Part shown: one piece after another, positions 1-7,537 of the stretch
Numbering within the stretch: position 1 is the first letter of the stretch
How the letters are laid out: the number at the start of each line of letters is the position of its first letter
DNA from: Luteipulveratus flavus
GTDB lineage: Bacteria > Actinomycetota > Actinomycetes > Actinomycetales > Dermatophilaceae
Direction: 5' to 3' (one strand)
DNA: 64,000 nucleotides
Assembly (NCBI RefSeq): GCF_029080175.1
Contig: NZ_JARFJC010000046.1
Notes under the pieces: model-generated
Database searches by the model: none
Told to the model about the DNA's origin: nothing
Seen by the model: only the letters and a program-made list of their open reading frames with translations
Translations under genes and position numbers: made by a program

Positions 1-108
1 CAGGGGCACGTCGGTGGTGCCGGTGTGCTGGCCCGACCTGCTCCACTCCGTCTCGCCGTGGCGAAGCAGGACGAGGCGGCCCTGGGGGAAGGTCGGTTCG
101 GCGCTCAC
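1..108 (-). CDS. Histidine phosphatase family protein, N-terminal part (cut by window edge)
   Basis: Reading the minus strand from a GTG at 108 gives 36 codons open to the window edge. They contain LVLLRHGETEW, the RHG phosphohistidine motif of the phosphoglycerate mutase / histidine phosphatase superfamily, at about residues 12-22. The RHG histidine accepts phosphate from the substrate; the substrate cannot be told from this fragment. A TAGCCT hexamer (122-117) lies 8 nt before the GTG, which fits a leaderless start. The gene diverges from the OsmC gene. Only the first ~36 residues are visible, so the family is sure but the function is open (general phosphatase, mutase or cobalamin/sugar phosphatase). 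Confidence 0.8.
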   Translation of the reverse strand, partial: MSAEPTFPQGRLVLLRHGETEWSRSGQHTGTTDVPL

Positions 109-116
109 ACTCTCGG

Positions 117-122
117 AGGCTA
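117..122 (-). promoter_or_regulatory. Candidate -10 element of the histidine phosphatase gene (leaderless type)
   Basis: TAGCCT on the minus strand, 8 nt before the GTG at 108. It matches TANNNT at the spacing seen for many genes in this window. Confidence 0.4.
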
Positions 123-138
123 CTGGCAGGGTGGCCTC

Positions 139-570
139 ATGACGACCCAGAGCTCGCACCGTTCGATCTCCCTGTCCCGCGACTCCGCCGGGCGGTTCAC
201 GGCGACGAACACCCGTGGCGGCACCCTGTCCTTCGGCAGCGGCGCGGACGACGACTTCACTCCCGTCGAGCTGCTGCTCACCGCGATCGCCGGGTGCTCC
301 GCGATCGACGTCGACATCCTCACCAGCCGCCGCAGCGAGCCGGACACCTTCCGGGTGACGGCGGAGGGGGAGAAGCTGCGCGACGAGCAGGGCAACCACA
401 TGGGCCCGATCACCGTGACCTTCGAGGTGACGTTCCCGCAGGGTGAGGCCGGCGACCAGGCCCGCACCGTGCTGCCCGACGCGGCTCGGCAGTCGCACGA
501 ACGCCTGTGCACCGTCTCGCGCACGGTCATGCTGCCGACCGAGCTCACCACCACGGTCGCCACCGGCTGA
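139..570 (+). CDS. OsmC family protein
   Basis: A 143-residue cytosolic protein of the OsmC/Ohr superfamily, which uses paired cysteines to reduce organic or fatty-acid hydroperoxides. The family core is visible: TPVELLLTAIAGCSAIDVDIL (about residues 48-68) carries the first Cys on the central helix, and RLCTVSRTV (about 123-131) carries the second. The ATG at 139 is preceded by an AGGGTGG ribosome site; in-frame upstream codons reach into the divergent phosphatase gene and look non-coding. The gene stands alone. It belongs to the OsmC/YhfA side of the family rather than Ohr proper, so the substrate is uncertain; a peroxide-defence role is inferred from the family. Confidence 0.85.
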   Translation: MTTQSSHRSISLSRDSAGRFTATNTRGGTLSFGSGADDDFTPVELLLTAIAGCSAIDVDILTSRRSEPDTFRVTAEGEKLRDEQGNHMGPITVTFEVTFPQGEAGDQARTVLPDAARQSHERLCTVSRTVMLPTELTTTVATG

Positions 571-685
571 CCCCGTATCCACATCCCGCAGCGGCGAGGG
601 ACCCGTTTCCACAACCGGAAACGCGCTCGCGCGCGGTGGTGCGCCTCCCGGCAGACTGTGAGCCGCCTGAGGGAGGAAGGGTGAC

Positions 686-1132
686 ATGCCTGCTGACGAC
701 GTCGTGCTGTCGTACGACCTGCCGGTGCCTGCGCGCCGCGCGTTCTACCTGTACGTGGACCGCATCGGCCGCTGGTGGCCCGGCACCTACACCAACGATC
801 CGGCGGCGTACGACCGCGTGGTCATCGAGCCCCGAGTGGGCGGCCGGGTGCTCGCGCGGTACACCGGCGGACATGCCGAGGACTGGGGCACGGTCCGGCA
901 CCTCGATCCGGCGGGCGCGCTCGAGCACAGCTTCAACCTCTCGCACCGCAGCGGGGTGCCCAGCGTCATCCGGGTGGAGTTCTCCGACCACGACTCCGGC
1001 TCACGGATGCGCTTCCGGCACACCGGGTGGAACCGCGACAACTCCACCGACCGGCACCGCTTCAACGACTGGCCCTTGGTGCTGTCCGGCTACGTCGACC
1101 ACGTCCGCCGAGCCGCCGCACATCAGGACTGA
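686..1132 (+). CDS. SRPBCC (START/Bet v1-like) domain protein
   Basis: A 148-residue single-domain protein. The N-terminus (VLSYDLPVPARRAFYLYVDRIGRWWP) has the beta-strand plus helix and the WWP that open AHSA1/SRPBCC domains, and the rest alternates short beta strands (GGRVLARYTGG, SVIRVEFSD) as that helix-grip fold requires. Such domains bind hydrophobic ligands; no catalytic residue is expected. The ATG at 686 has a strong GGAGGAAGG ribosome site 5 nt upstream. The stop overlaps the 3' end of the convergent minus-strand gene by 10 nt. The ligand is unknown. Confidence 0.75.
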   Translation: MPADDVVLSYDLPVPARRAFYLYVDRIGRWWPGTYTNDPAAYDRVVIEPRVGGRVLARYTGGHAEDWGTVRHLDPAGALEHSFNLSHRSGVPSVIRVEFSDHDSGSRMRFRHTGWNRDNSTDRHRFNDWPLVLSGYVDHVRRAAAHQD

Positions 1133-1746
1133 GCGGGCGAGCGCACGAAGAGCTGGACCGACCCGACAGGGACGAAGCCGGCGGCGAGGAAGGTTCGCAG
1201 TGCCCGAGCGTTGCCGGGAGCCACGGCTGCGGCGACGGGGCCGCCGATGCTCGCGACGGCCGCCGTGATCAGAGCTCTGCCGTCGCCGTCGGCCGTCTCG
1301 ACGCCGATCTCGGGCAGGCCGGCGATCCCGCGGCCGACGGTCACCAGACCGTCGCCCCGCGCCTGGCCGAGCACCCGGACGTCGTGGCGAACCCGTTGCG
1401 CGAGCGCGGCTCTGGGATGCTGCGCCCGGTCGGACCGGGCGACCAGCTCGATCTCGGTCGTCGCGCCGCCGGGGTGCAGGAGCAGCGCGTCGAGGCAGTC
1501 CACCCAGCCGTCTCCGACCAGACCGGCGAGGACCCGCGGGTCGTGCGCGCCGCCGTACCCGTCCAGCCGCTCCCGCGGCAGCCGGTCCACCAGGTCGTCG
1601 CGAACGGCGACGTACGCGTGCCCGGTCAGCGCGACGACCGCCTCCACCTGCGGGTGCCACGGTCGGACCAGGTCCCACCCTCCGTCGACCTGCGGGTAGG
1701 TGCCGTCCAGGGTGGCGAGCAGTGCCTGCTGCAGGTCGAGGCTCAT
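1123..1746 (-). CDS. GNAT-like acetyltransferase-fold protein
   Basis: A 207-residue protein. Its last 40 residues (AAAVAPGNARALRTFLAAGF followed by PVGSVQLF) have the Asn-x-x-Ala-x-x-x-Phe-x-x-x-Gly-Phe pattern of the final helix and strand of GNAT N-acyltransferases. A central IELVARSD and a following basic segment fit the acetyl-CoA-binding half. The N-terminal ~80 residues are not recognised. The start is placed at the ATG at 1746, behind a G-rich stretch (GGGGGC); a longer in-frame reading to 1788 lacks a ribosome site. It converges on the SRPBCC gene. The acceptor substrate is unknown. Confidence 0.6.
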   Translation of the reverse strand: MSLDLQQALLATLDGTYPQVDGGWDLVRPWHPQVEAVVALTGHAYVAVRDDLVDRLPRERLDGYGGAHDPRVLAGLVGDGWVDCLDALLLHPGGATTEIELVARSDRAQHPRAALAQRVRHDVRVLGQARGDGLVTVGRGIAGLPEIGVETADGDGRALITAAVASIGGPVAAAVAPGNARALRTFLAAGFVPVGSVQLFVRSPAQS

Positions 1747-1792
1747 GCCCCCAGCGTCGCAGCCGATCTGGTCTCGCACCCGGTCCACCTCT

Positions 1793-1798
1793 TACGGT
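1793..1798 (+). promoter_or_regulatory. Candidate -10 element, leaderless start of the Sua5/YciO gene
   Basis: TACGGT ends 6 nt before the ATG at 1805 and no Shine-Dalgarno sequence lies between. This is the layout expected for a leaderless mRNA. Confidence 0.5.
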
Positions 1799-1804
1799 GA
1801 CGCC

Positions 1805-2425
1805 ATGGCCCGCTACTTCGACGTGCATCCCCAGGATCCGCAGCCTCGGCTGATCCGCCAGGCCGCCGACCTGATCCGCGACGGCGGGCTGATCGCCTAT
1901 CCCACCGACTCCTGCTTCGCCCTCGGCTGCCGGCTCGGCAACGCCGAGGGCAAGGACCGCATCGTGCGCATCCGGCGGCTGAACGCGCGACACCACTTCA
2001 CCCTGGTCTGCCACGACTTCGCCCAGCTCGGTCAGCTCGTCCAGCTCGACAACTGGATGTACCGGGCGGTCAAGGCGACGACGCCCGGGTCGTACACCTT
2101 CATCCTGCCGGCCACCTCCGAGGTGCCCCGCCGTCTGCTGCACCCCAAGAAGCGCACCGTCGGCGTGCGGATCGTCGACCACCCCGTGGCGTGCGCTCTC
2201 CTGGGGGAGCTCGGCGAACCGCTCCTGTCCAGCACGCTCCTGCTCCCGGACCACGAGGAACCGCTGACCGACGGGTGGGAGATCAAGGAGACCCTGGAGC
2301 ACCAGGTCGACGCGGTGATCGACTCCGGCGAGAGCGGCCTCGAGCCGACGACGGTGGTCGACATGTCCGGGGGGTACGCCGAGATCGTCAGGGTCGGCGC
2401 GGGGGACCCGGCACCGTTCGAGTGA
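1805..2425 (+). CDS. Sua5/YciO/YrdC family protein (L-threonylcarbamoyladenylate synthase-like)
   Basis: A 206-residue YrdC-fold protein. Residues ~18-36 (ADLIRDGGLIAYPTDSCFA) match the opening of the YrdC domain, and PGSYTFILPAT (~92) and RTVGVRIVDHPV (~117) are conserved core strands. Family members make threonylcarbamoyl-AMP for the t6A37 modification of ANN-decoding tRNAs. The nucleotide-binding K-x-R of true Sua5 is not clear here (RIVRIRRL instead), and the length without a C-terminal Sua5 domain fits the YciO branch, whose role is less certain. Start ATG 1805 is set by the -10 hexamer 6 nt upstream. Confidence 0.8.
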   Translation: MARYFDVHPQDPQPRLIRQAADLIRDGGLIAYPTDSCFALGCRLGNAEGKDRIVRIRRLNARHHFTLVCHDFAQLGQLVQLDNWMYRAVKATTPGSYTFILPATSEVPRRLLHPKKRTVGVRIVDHPVACALLGELGEPLLSSTLLLPDHEEPLTDGWEIKETLEHQVDAVIDSGESGLEPTTVVDMSGGYAEIVRVGAGDPAPFE

Positions 2426-2442
2426 TCGTGCCCTCGCTCACC

Positions 2443-2448
2443 TAGAGT
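2443..2448 (+). promoter_or_regulatory. Candidate -10 element, leaderless start of the ComB-like gene
   Basis: TAGAGT ends 6 nt before the ATG at 2455; no ribosome site is present between them. Confidence 0.55.
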
Positions 2449-2454
2449 GAGCCC

Positions 2455-3258
2455 ATGGGGAGCGAGCACACGCAGCAGGGGCACCGGATCCGTCTCGACT
2501 GGGGGACCAGCGGGGCCCAGGCCGTGGCCGGTTCGGCCGACATCGCGGTCGTCTGTGACGTCCTCAGCTTCACCACCACCCTGACGGTCGCGGTCGACCT
2601 GGGCGCCGAGGTGTACCCCTACGCGTGGCGCGACGACGGCGTGGTCGAGTACGCGGCCGCCCGCGATGCGACGTACGCCGTCGGCCGGTTCGAGGCGCGC
2701 GACTCCGACTCGCTGGTCGCCGTGAGCCTGTCGCCGGCCAGCCTGCGCGCAGCCACCGGGCTCCGCCGGCTGGTGCTGCCCTCACCCAACGGGTCGACGA
2801 TCAGCACCCACCTGCGGGACCGAGGCCTGACCGTCGTCGGGGCGGCGCTGCGCAACCGGACGGCCGTGGCGACGTGGCTGGCCACGCGGATGGCGGAGCC
2901 GACGACCACCCTCGCGCTCGTCGCCGCGGGGGAGCGGTGGCCCGACCGGTCGCTGCGCCCGAGCGTCGAGGACCTCTGGGGCTGCGGCGCCGTCCTGTCG
3001 GCCCTGCTCGGGCTCCTGCCGCACCTGCGCGCCGAGCTCAGCCCCGAGGCGCAGGTCGCGGTGCACGCGTACACCGCGATCAAGCGGGACCTCACCCCGG
3101 CGCTGCTGGACTGCACCAGCGGGCAGGAGCTCCTCGCGATGGGCTTCCGCGACGACGTCCTCGCCGCCGCCGACGTCGACAGCAGCAGTGCGGTACCCCT
3201 CCTGGCCGGTGAGCGGTTCGTGGACGCGGCTCGGCCAGCCGGCTCGCTCGCGTCGTGA
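2455..3258 (+). CDS. 2-phosphosulfolactate phosphatase (ComB) family protein
   Basis: A 267-residue protein of the ComB family, Mg2+-dependent acid phosphatases first described in coenzyme M biosynthesis. Family hallmarks visible are ADIAVVCDVLSFTTTLTVA (~28-46, the DVLSFTTT active-site strand), LPSPNGSTIS (~108-117) and VEDLWGCGAV (~171-180). An actinobacterium does not make coenzyme M, so here the enzyme probably acts on a sulfolactate-like or other phosphorylated carboxylate; that is inference. No partner pathway genes are adjacent. Start ATG 2455 fits the leaderless -10. Confidence 0.82.
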   Translation: MGSEHTQQGHRIRLDWGTSGAQAVAGSADIAVVCDVLSFTTTLTVAVDLGAEVYPYAWRDDGVVEYAAARDATYAVGRFEARDSDSLVAVSLSPASLRAATGLRRLVLPSPNGSTISTHLRDRGLTVVGAALRNRTAVATWLATRMAEPTTTLALVAAGERWPDRSLRPSVEDLWGCGAVLSALLGLLPHLRAELSPEAQVAVHAYTAIKRDLTPALLDCTSGQELLAMGFRDDVLAAADVDSSSAVPLLAGERFVDAARPAGSLAS

Positions 3259-3676
3259 CCGAAGGGTCGGACGACAGCTCCGACCACGCGCGCTCTCCGA
3301 CGGTGTGGACCTGTCGCTCGTCACCCGCAACGCCGAGGTCATCCCGTGGCGGCCGGCCCTGAGGGCTCCCTGGGAGCGCAGCCTCGGCACCCTCATGCAC
3401 CTCATCGGCCGGCGTACCCCGTTCGATGGCGCATGAGACCGAGGTCACATCGAGCAGGGGTACTTCCGAGTAATAGCTCCTGACCTCGCTGAATAGCCCT
3501 CGAAACTATCGGCGAAACCGTTTGGCCACCTCCCGTTGGTTGGACACGTTCGCAGTGGACGAATACCTTGATGCTCGTCCAAGGGGGACAAATCTTTGAA
3601 GATCCGATCGTTTCGGATCGCACATTCATCGCCGATTCTTCGGCAACTTCGCCATGCCATTCGAAGGAAGCACACC
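3259..3676. other. Intergenic stretch upstream of the SSI array
   Basis: 418 nt without a gene I can support. A 43-codon reading (GTG 3305 to 3436) is possible but matches no family I know. From about 3440 base composition turns much richer in A+T than the flanks, as expected for the promoter and 5' leader of the inhibitor array. TTGGAC at 3540-3545 followed by TACCTT at 3564-3569 (18-nt spacer) is a weak promoter candidate. Confidence 0.5.
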
Positions 3677-4072
3677 ATGAAGAAGCTTCACACCGTCCTG
3701 GCCGCTGCTGCGATCGCCGCCGCGCCTGCCGTCGTCGCGCCCACCACCGCGCACGCCGACGTCGTTCCCACCTACGTCCGCCTCAACCTCCAGGTGACCG
3801 ACGCCGCTGGTCACTCGACCTACGGCTCGCTGCGCTGCAACCCCGCGGGTGGCTTCCACAAGGACCCGGCGGCCGCCTGCTCCGAGCTCATCAAGGTCAA
3901 CGGTGAGCCGCAGCACCTGTTCGTCCACCCGGAGGTCATGTGCACGAGGGACTACCGCCCCGTCACCGCTCGGATGACCGGCTACTGGGGCGACCGGATG
4001 GTCAGCTACACCAAGACGTTCGGCAACGCCTGCAACATGTGGGCCGCGACCGGTCCCGTCTTCGCGATCTGA
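3677..4072 (+). CDS. Secreted subtilisin inhibitor-like protein 1 (MEROPS I16 / SSI family)
   Basis: A 131-residue pre-protein with a Sec signal peptide (MKKLHTVLAAAAIAAAPAVV, cleavage near AHA-DV, residue ~29). The mature ~103 residues match Streptomyces subtilisin inhibitor: YVRLNLQVTD strand, LRCNPAGG, AAACSEL, then the reactive loop VMCTRDYRPV and YTKTFGNACNMW. The four cysteines fit the two SSI disulfides (C35-C50 and C71-C101 in SSI numbering). By alignment with SSI (MCPM-V), P1 is Arg and P1' is Asp, which predicts inhibition of trypsin-like proteases. A GAAGGA ribosome site precedes ATG 3677. It is the first of three tandem paralogues. Confidence 0.9.
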   Translation: MKKLHTVLAAAAIAAAPAVVAPTTAHADVVPTYVRLNLQVTDAAGHSTYGSLRCNPAGGFHKDPAAACSELIKVNGEPQHLFVHPEVMCTRDYRPVTARMTGYWGDRMVSYTKTFGNACNMWAATGPVFAI

Positions 4073-4208
4073 CGCCGACACCTCGACCTGGTGGTCGCCG
4101 CGTCCCACACGAGGTGACCGGCTTCAACCACCCTCTCCCGCCGCGCGTCCACCGGCGCCCCGGCGGCCCCTTCGCAGATCCGACCCGACCTGAAGGAAAC
4201 GACCTCAC

Positions 4209-4619
4209 ATGTCCAAGCTCATGAACCTCTTCGCCGCTCTCGCGCTCGCCGTCACCGGCCTCATCGCGGCCCCCGGCGCCGCGTCCGCGTCCACCACCTC
4301 CACGCCCGACTACGTGCGGCTGAACCTGCAGGTGACCGACTCCACCGGTCACGCCACGTACGGCTCGCTGCGCTGCAACCCGGCGGGTGGCAGCCACGCC
4401 GACCCGACCACTGCCTGCCGCCAGCTCGCCAACGTGAACGGCGACCCGGGCGCCCTTCACAACCTCGTCATTCCCTTCTACCCGTGCGACCGCCTGCCGA
4501 TCGAGCCGGTCACCGTCCGGATGACGGGTTACTGGGGAAGCACCCTGGTGGACTTCAAGCGCACGTTCATGAACTCGTGCGACGTGATGCAGGAGACCGG
4601 TTCGGTCTTCGCCGTCTGA
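4209..4619 (+). CDS. Secreted subtilisin inhibitor-like protein 2 (I16 / SSI family)
   Basis: A 136-residue pre-protein with a signal peptide ending near ASA-STTS (residue ~28). The scaffold is very close to copy 1 (YVRLNLQVTD, TYGSLRCNPAGG, MTGYWGS), and all four disulfide cysteines are kept. The reactive loop differs: PCDRLPIEPV has one residue more than copy 1 between the Cys and the Pro-Val anchor. Aligned on the Cys, P1 is Arg and P1' Leu. A GAAGGA ribosome site lies ~11 nt before ATG 4209. Loop divergence against a conserved scaffold suggests a different target protease. Confidence 0.9.
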   Translation: MSKLMNLFAALALAVTGLIAAPGAASASTTSTPDYVRLNLQVTDSTGHATYGSLRCNPAGGSHADPTTACRQLANVNGDPGALHNLVIPFYPCDRLPIEPVTVRMTGYWGSTLVDFKRTFMNSCDVMQETGSVFAV

Positions 4620-4631
4620 GCAAGATCCTCC

Positions 4632-4669
4632 GGGGCGCGCCGATCATTTCTCGATGACCGGCGCGCCCC
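4632..4669 (+). terminator. Hairpin after the second SSI gene
   Basis: Arms 4632-4647 and 4654-4669 pair over 16 bp with one mismatch around a TTCTCG loop, 12 nt after the stop codon. There is no strong U tract, as is common in actinobacterial intrinsic terminators. It separates copy 2 from copy 3, so copy 3 likely has its own promoter. Confidence 0.65.
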
Positions 4670-4673
4670 TCTC

Positions 4674-4702
4674 GGGAATTCATCGGCAATCGGCGAATTC
4701 CC
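4674..4702. promoter_or_regulatory. Inverted repeat GGGAATTC-N13-GAATTCCC upstream of SSI copy 3
   Basis: Perfect 8-bp arms (4674-4681 and 4695-4702) around ATCGGCAATCGGC, which itself holds a repeated ATCGGC. It is A+T-rich for this genome and lies 55 nt before the copy 3 start, so it may be an operator. It could also be a second terminator hairpin. Confidence 0.35.
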
Positions 4703-4756
4703 CATTGAACACCCTTTTCCGCTCGCACTTTCAATCACCTGAAAAGAGATCACGAC

Positions 4757-5167
4757 ATGTCGAAGATCCACCGTCTCGCGGCCACGGCGGCCGTCCTTGC
4801 CACTGCGGGAGTGTCCGCGTTCGCCGGCTCGGCCGGCGCCTCGACGACGTCCACCCCGGACTACGTCCGGCTGCACATCCAGGTCACCGGCGCCGATGGG
4901 CACTCGACCTACGGTTCGCTGCGGTGCGACCCGCCCGCCGGCCGCCACAACCGTCCTGCGGAGGCGTGTGCCGAGCTCGCCGCGGTCGACGGCAACCCGG
5001 CGGCACTGAACGTGTCCGTCCCATGGATCCGGTGCAACCCGCAGGCGCAGGAGCCGACGACGGTCCGGATGACGGGTTACTGGGGGAGCACGGTCGTCGA
5101 CTACCGCCGCACCTTCGCCAACCCGTGCATGGTCATGACCACCACCGGGTCCGTCTTCAGCATCTGA
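4757..5167 (+). CDS. Secreted subtilisin inhibitor-like protein 3 (I16 / SSI family)
   Basis: A 136-residue pre-protein with a signal peptide ending near AGA-STTS. The SSI scaffold and the four cysteines are intact (LRCDPPAG, AEACAEL, IRCNPQAQ, ANPCMVM). The reactive loop IRCNPQAQEPTTV has lost the P1 Arg of copies 1 and 2. Aligned on the Cys, P1 is Pro, or Gln if the extra loop residue shifts the register. This copy probably targets a different protease class or has reduced trypsin inhibition. A GAAAAGAGA ribosome site precedes ATG 4757. Confidence 0.9.
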   Translation: MSKIHRLAATAAVLATAGVSAFAGSAGASTTSTPDYVRLHIQVTGADGHSTYGSLRCDPPAGRHNRPAEACAELAAVDGNPAALNVSVPWIRCNPQAQEPTTVRMTGYWGSTVVDYRRTFANPCMVMTTTGSVFSI

Positions 5168-5190
5168 GATGCGACGGGTTCGACTCGAGC

Positions 5191-5232
5191 AGAGGGAGTG
5201 GCCCGTCGTCCCCGTGGCGGCGGGCCCTCTCT
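5191..5232 (+). terminator. Imperfect hairpin after the third SSI gene
   Basis: GGCCCG (5200-5205) pairs with CGGGCC (5221-5226), with further AGAG/CTCT pairing across a bulge. It starts 24 nt after the stop and lies between convergent genes. Confidence 0.35.
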
Positions 5233-5279
5233 CGTCGTCGTGGTGGCACGTCCCGTCCTGGTGGACCGCGCCGGGGGGC

Positions 5280-6140
5280 TCAGACCTGCTCGGCGCGAGC
5301 GTCGGGACCGGCACCGTCCTGGCGGAGGCCGAGAACGCGCACGAGGTGCGGCCACGCCTGACGGCCGAGATCGGTGTCCGTCGCCGGTGATCCGCCCCGC
5401 GCGATGGAGGCGCCGGCGGCGACGACCGCCTCACCGGGCAGCACGGTGCGGTGCCCTGCGGCCGGCGACGACACCACCGTCGTGAGCCGACCTGCGGCCG
5501 TCCGCCGCGCCGCGATCTGCGGCGCCCACTGGTCGGCGGGCCACACCTGGTCGTCCCCGCCGGTGACCAGGACGGTCTCGGCGTCGATGTCCTCGACCGG
5601 GATCGTGGCCGCCGCGACGACCTCCGCCGGAGCCGCGGCGAGACTCTCGGCGTACGTACGCCGGAACGCCGGGGGATCACCGGCCGGCCTGGACGGCGTC
5701 ACGAACGGTACGTAAGGGAGGGGCTCACCCCGCCAGGTCCAGTGCGACGTCTCGCTGCCGTCCTCGCGGATGCCGGCCCAGGCGACCGGGCTGGGCGCGA
5801 ACGCCACCACGGCCGAGAGCCTCGGGTCGCGGGCGGCGGTCAGCAACGTCGCCTCGGCGCCGAAAGAAGTGCCGATCATCGCCAGGCGGTCGCACCGGCC
5901 CGCGAGCACGTCCAGCGTCTCGGTGAAGGTCTCCAGCGGCACGTCGTACGGACCCTGGGACTGGCCGGCCCCGCCGAACCACCGGATCGAGACAGCCGTC
6001 GCCCCGTGGGCTGCGAGCAGCCGGGCTCGCCCCTCGTCCACCCGGCCGCTGGAGCCGGCGAGGACCAGAACCCCCGTGCCGCAGGGCCGTTCGGGCTCGA
6101 TCAGGACGCCCTCCGGATGTGTGAGCACCTGATCCACCAT
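5280..6140 (-). CDS. Alpha/beta hydrolase of the BAAT C-terminal / acyl-CoA thioesterase type
   Basis: A 286-residue cytosolic alpha/beta hydrolase. The N-terminal part (TGVLVLAGSSGRVDEGRARLLAAHG) and RWFGGAGQSQGPYDVPLETF match the BAAT C-terminal domain. The nucleophile elbow is GTSFGAEATLL (~99-109; G-x-S-x-G, nucleophile Ser). LVTGGDDQVWPADQW (~204-218) carries the Asp, and SSPAAGHRTVLP (~238) the catalytic His. Family members cleave acyl-CoA thioesters or transfer acyl groups to amino acids; the substrate here is unknown. Start ATG 6140 has a GGAGG ribosome site 7 nt upstream. It converges on the SSI array. Confidence 0.78.
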   Translation of the reverse strand: MVDQVLTHPEGVLIEPERPCGTGVLVLAGSSGRVDEGRARLLAAHGATAVSIRWFGGAGQSQGPYDVPLETFTETLDVLAGRCDRLAMIGTSFGAEATLLTAARDPRLSAVVAFAPSPVAWAGIREDGSETSHWTWRGEPLPYVPFVTPSRPAGDPPAFRRTYAESLAAAPAEVVAAATIPVEDIDAETVLVTGGDDQVWPADQWAPQIAARRTAAGRLTTVVSSPAAGHRTVLPGEAVVAAGASIARGGSPATDTDLGRQAWPHLVRVLGLRQDGAGPDARAEQV

Positions 6141-6195
6141 GGGCCGCCTCCTCCTGTCGCGTGCAGCGCCGGATGCCGCTCGCCCAGTCTGCCGC

Positions 6196-7398
6196 TCAGT
6201 CCTGCAGCAACGGCACCGGGTCGCCCTGGTCGTGCCCGAGCAGGACGGCACGCGTGACGATCGCCGTACCGAACCGGTCGCGCAGCTGGTCGATGGTCGC
6301 GTCCAACGAGCCCCGCTCCTCGCGTTCGAACGGCAGCGTCAGCTGCAGCGGGTCGTCGTCCAGCAGGTTCGTCAGCGTCAGGCCGACCAGCGTGCACCCG
6401 CGCTCGTCGATGAGCGGCATGGCGTCGGCCAGTAGCTCGCGTGCAGCGCCCAGGATCGTCTCGGTCAGCATCGTCGGGGCGTCCAGCGTGTGCGACCGGG
6501 TCACGCGGGCGAAGTCGTCGAACCGCAGCCGCAGCACGACCGTCCTGGACACCCGGCTCGCGGCGCGCAGACGCTTACCGAGACGGTCGGCGATGCCCAC
6601 CAGGATGCGCTCCAGTTCGGCGTGGGTCTTCGGTCCGCGGCCCATCGCCCGCTGGGAGCCGATGGACCGCCGCCGCCGGCCGGTCTCCACCGGCCGCGGG
6701 TCCCGCGCCAGCGCCAGCGCGTGCAGGTGCCGCCCCGACGCCAGGCCCACGGTGTCGGTGAGGTCGTCCTCGGTGAGCGCGGCGATCTGACCGACCGTGG
6801 CGATGCCGCGCTGGTGCAGGGCCTCGGCCGTCACCGGCCCGACGCCCCAGAGCCGCTCCACCGGCAGTGGGTGCAGGAACTCCAGCTCGCGCCCCGCGGG
6901 GACGACGAGCAGACCGTCCGGCTTCGCCACTGCGCTCGCGACCTTCGCAAGGAACTTGGTGGTCGCGACGCCGACGGTGATGGGCAGGCCGACCTCGTCG
7001 CGGATCCGCGCGCGCAGCCTGCGACCGATGGCCTCGGGCGAGCCCCCGAGGCGTCGCAGGCCGCCGACGTCGAGGAAGGCCTCGTCGATCGACAGCCCCT
7101 CGACCACCGGCGTGGTGTCACGGAAGAGTGCAAAGACCGCCTTGCTGGCCTCGGAGTAGGCCTCCATCCGCGGGCGTACCGTCACGGCGTCCGGGCACAG
7201 CAGGCGCGCGCGCCGCTCGCTCATGGGCGTCCGTACGCCTCGGGCCTTCGCCTCGTAGCTCGCGGCGGTCACGATGCCACCGCCCACCAGCACCGGCCGA
7301 CCGCGCAGCGACGGGTCGTCCCGCTGCTCCACCGAGGCGTAGAAGGAGTCCAGGTCCGCATGCAGGATGGACGCCTCGGAGCGGGCCTTGATGGACAC
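6196..7398 (-). CDS. dinB: DNA polymerase IV (Y-family translesion polymerase)
   Basis: About 400 residues. The palm/finger motif HADLDSFYASVEQ (~13-25) and SIDEAFLD (~103-110) supply the three metal-binding acidic residues of Y-family polymerases. AKVASAVAKPDGL and LWGVGPVTAEAL (helix-hairpin-helix thumb) and a little-finger domain follow. LQLTLPF near residue 350 is a plausible sliding-clamp motif. It performs error-prone bypass of damaged template. The start is uncertain: GTG 7404, GTG 7398 or later are all open. I use 7398, which sits at the edge of the LexA box, implying a very short or absent leader. Confidence 0.92.
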   Translation of the reverse strand: MSIKARSEASILHADLDSFYASVEQRDDPSLRGRPVLVGGGIVTAASYEAKARGVRTPMSERRARLLCPDAVTVRPRMEAYSEASKAVFALFRDTTPVVEGLSIDEAFLDVGGLRRLGGSPEAIGRRLRARIRDEVGLPITVGVATTKFLAKVASAVAKPDGLLVVPAGRELEFLHPLPVERLWGVGPVTAEALHQRGIATVGQIAALTEDDLTDTVGLASGRHLHALALARDPRPVETGRRRRSIGSQRAMGRGPKTHAELERILVGIADRLGKRLRAASRVSRTVVLRLRFDDFARVTRSHTLDAPTMLTETILGAARELLADAMPLIDERGCTLVGLTLTNLLDDDPLQLTLPFEREERGSLDATIDQLRDRFGTAIVTRAVLLGHDQGDPVPLLQD

Positions 7399-7411
7399 GA
7401 ACACATGTTCG
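7398..7411. promoter_or_regulatory. LexA (SOS) box at the start of dinB
   Basis: CGAAC-ACAT-GTTCG (minus strand CGAACATGTGTTCG) has perfect 5-bp half-sites with the N4 spacer of the actinobacterial/Gram-positive LexA operator (CGAAC-N4-GTTCG). It overlaps the dinB start region, where LexA would block transcription. Confidence 0.85.
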
Positions 7412-7537
7412 CATCGTCCGCCGACATGCAACAGGGCCCCGGATCGGCGGGCCGTGGCCCGGTGAGCGACCGAGGCATCGACGGGGGAGCGGCACCGTGC
7501 TAGCGTCGATGCCGAATCACGTTGTGCTGCAACACAA

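Noticed and set aside
3305..3436. 43-codon reading after the ComB-like gene
   Set aside because: It has no ribosome site or family resemblance, and its codons overlap readings in other frames that look equally open. It may be a decayed gene end but cannot be supported.
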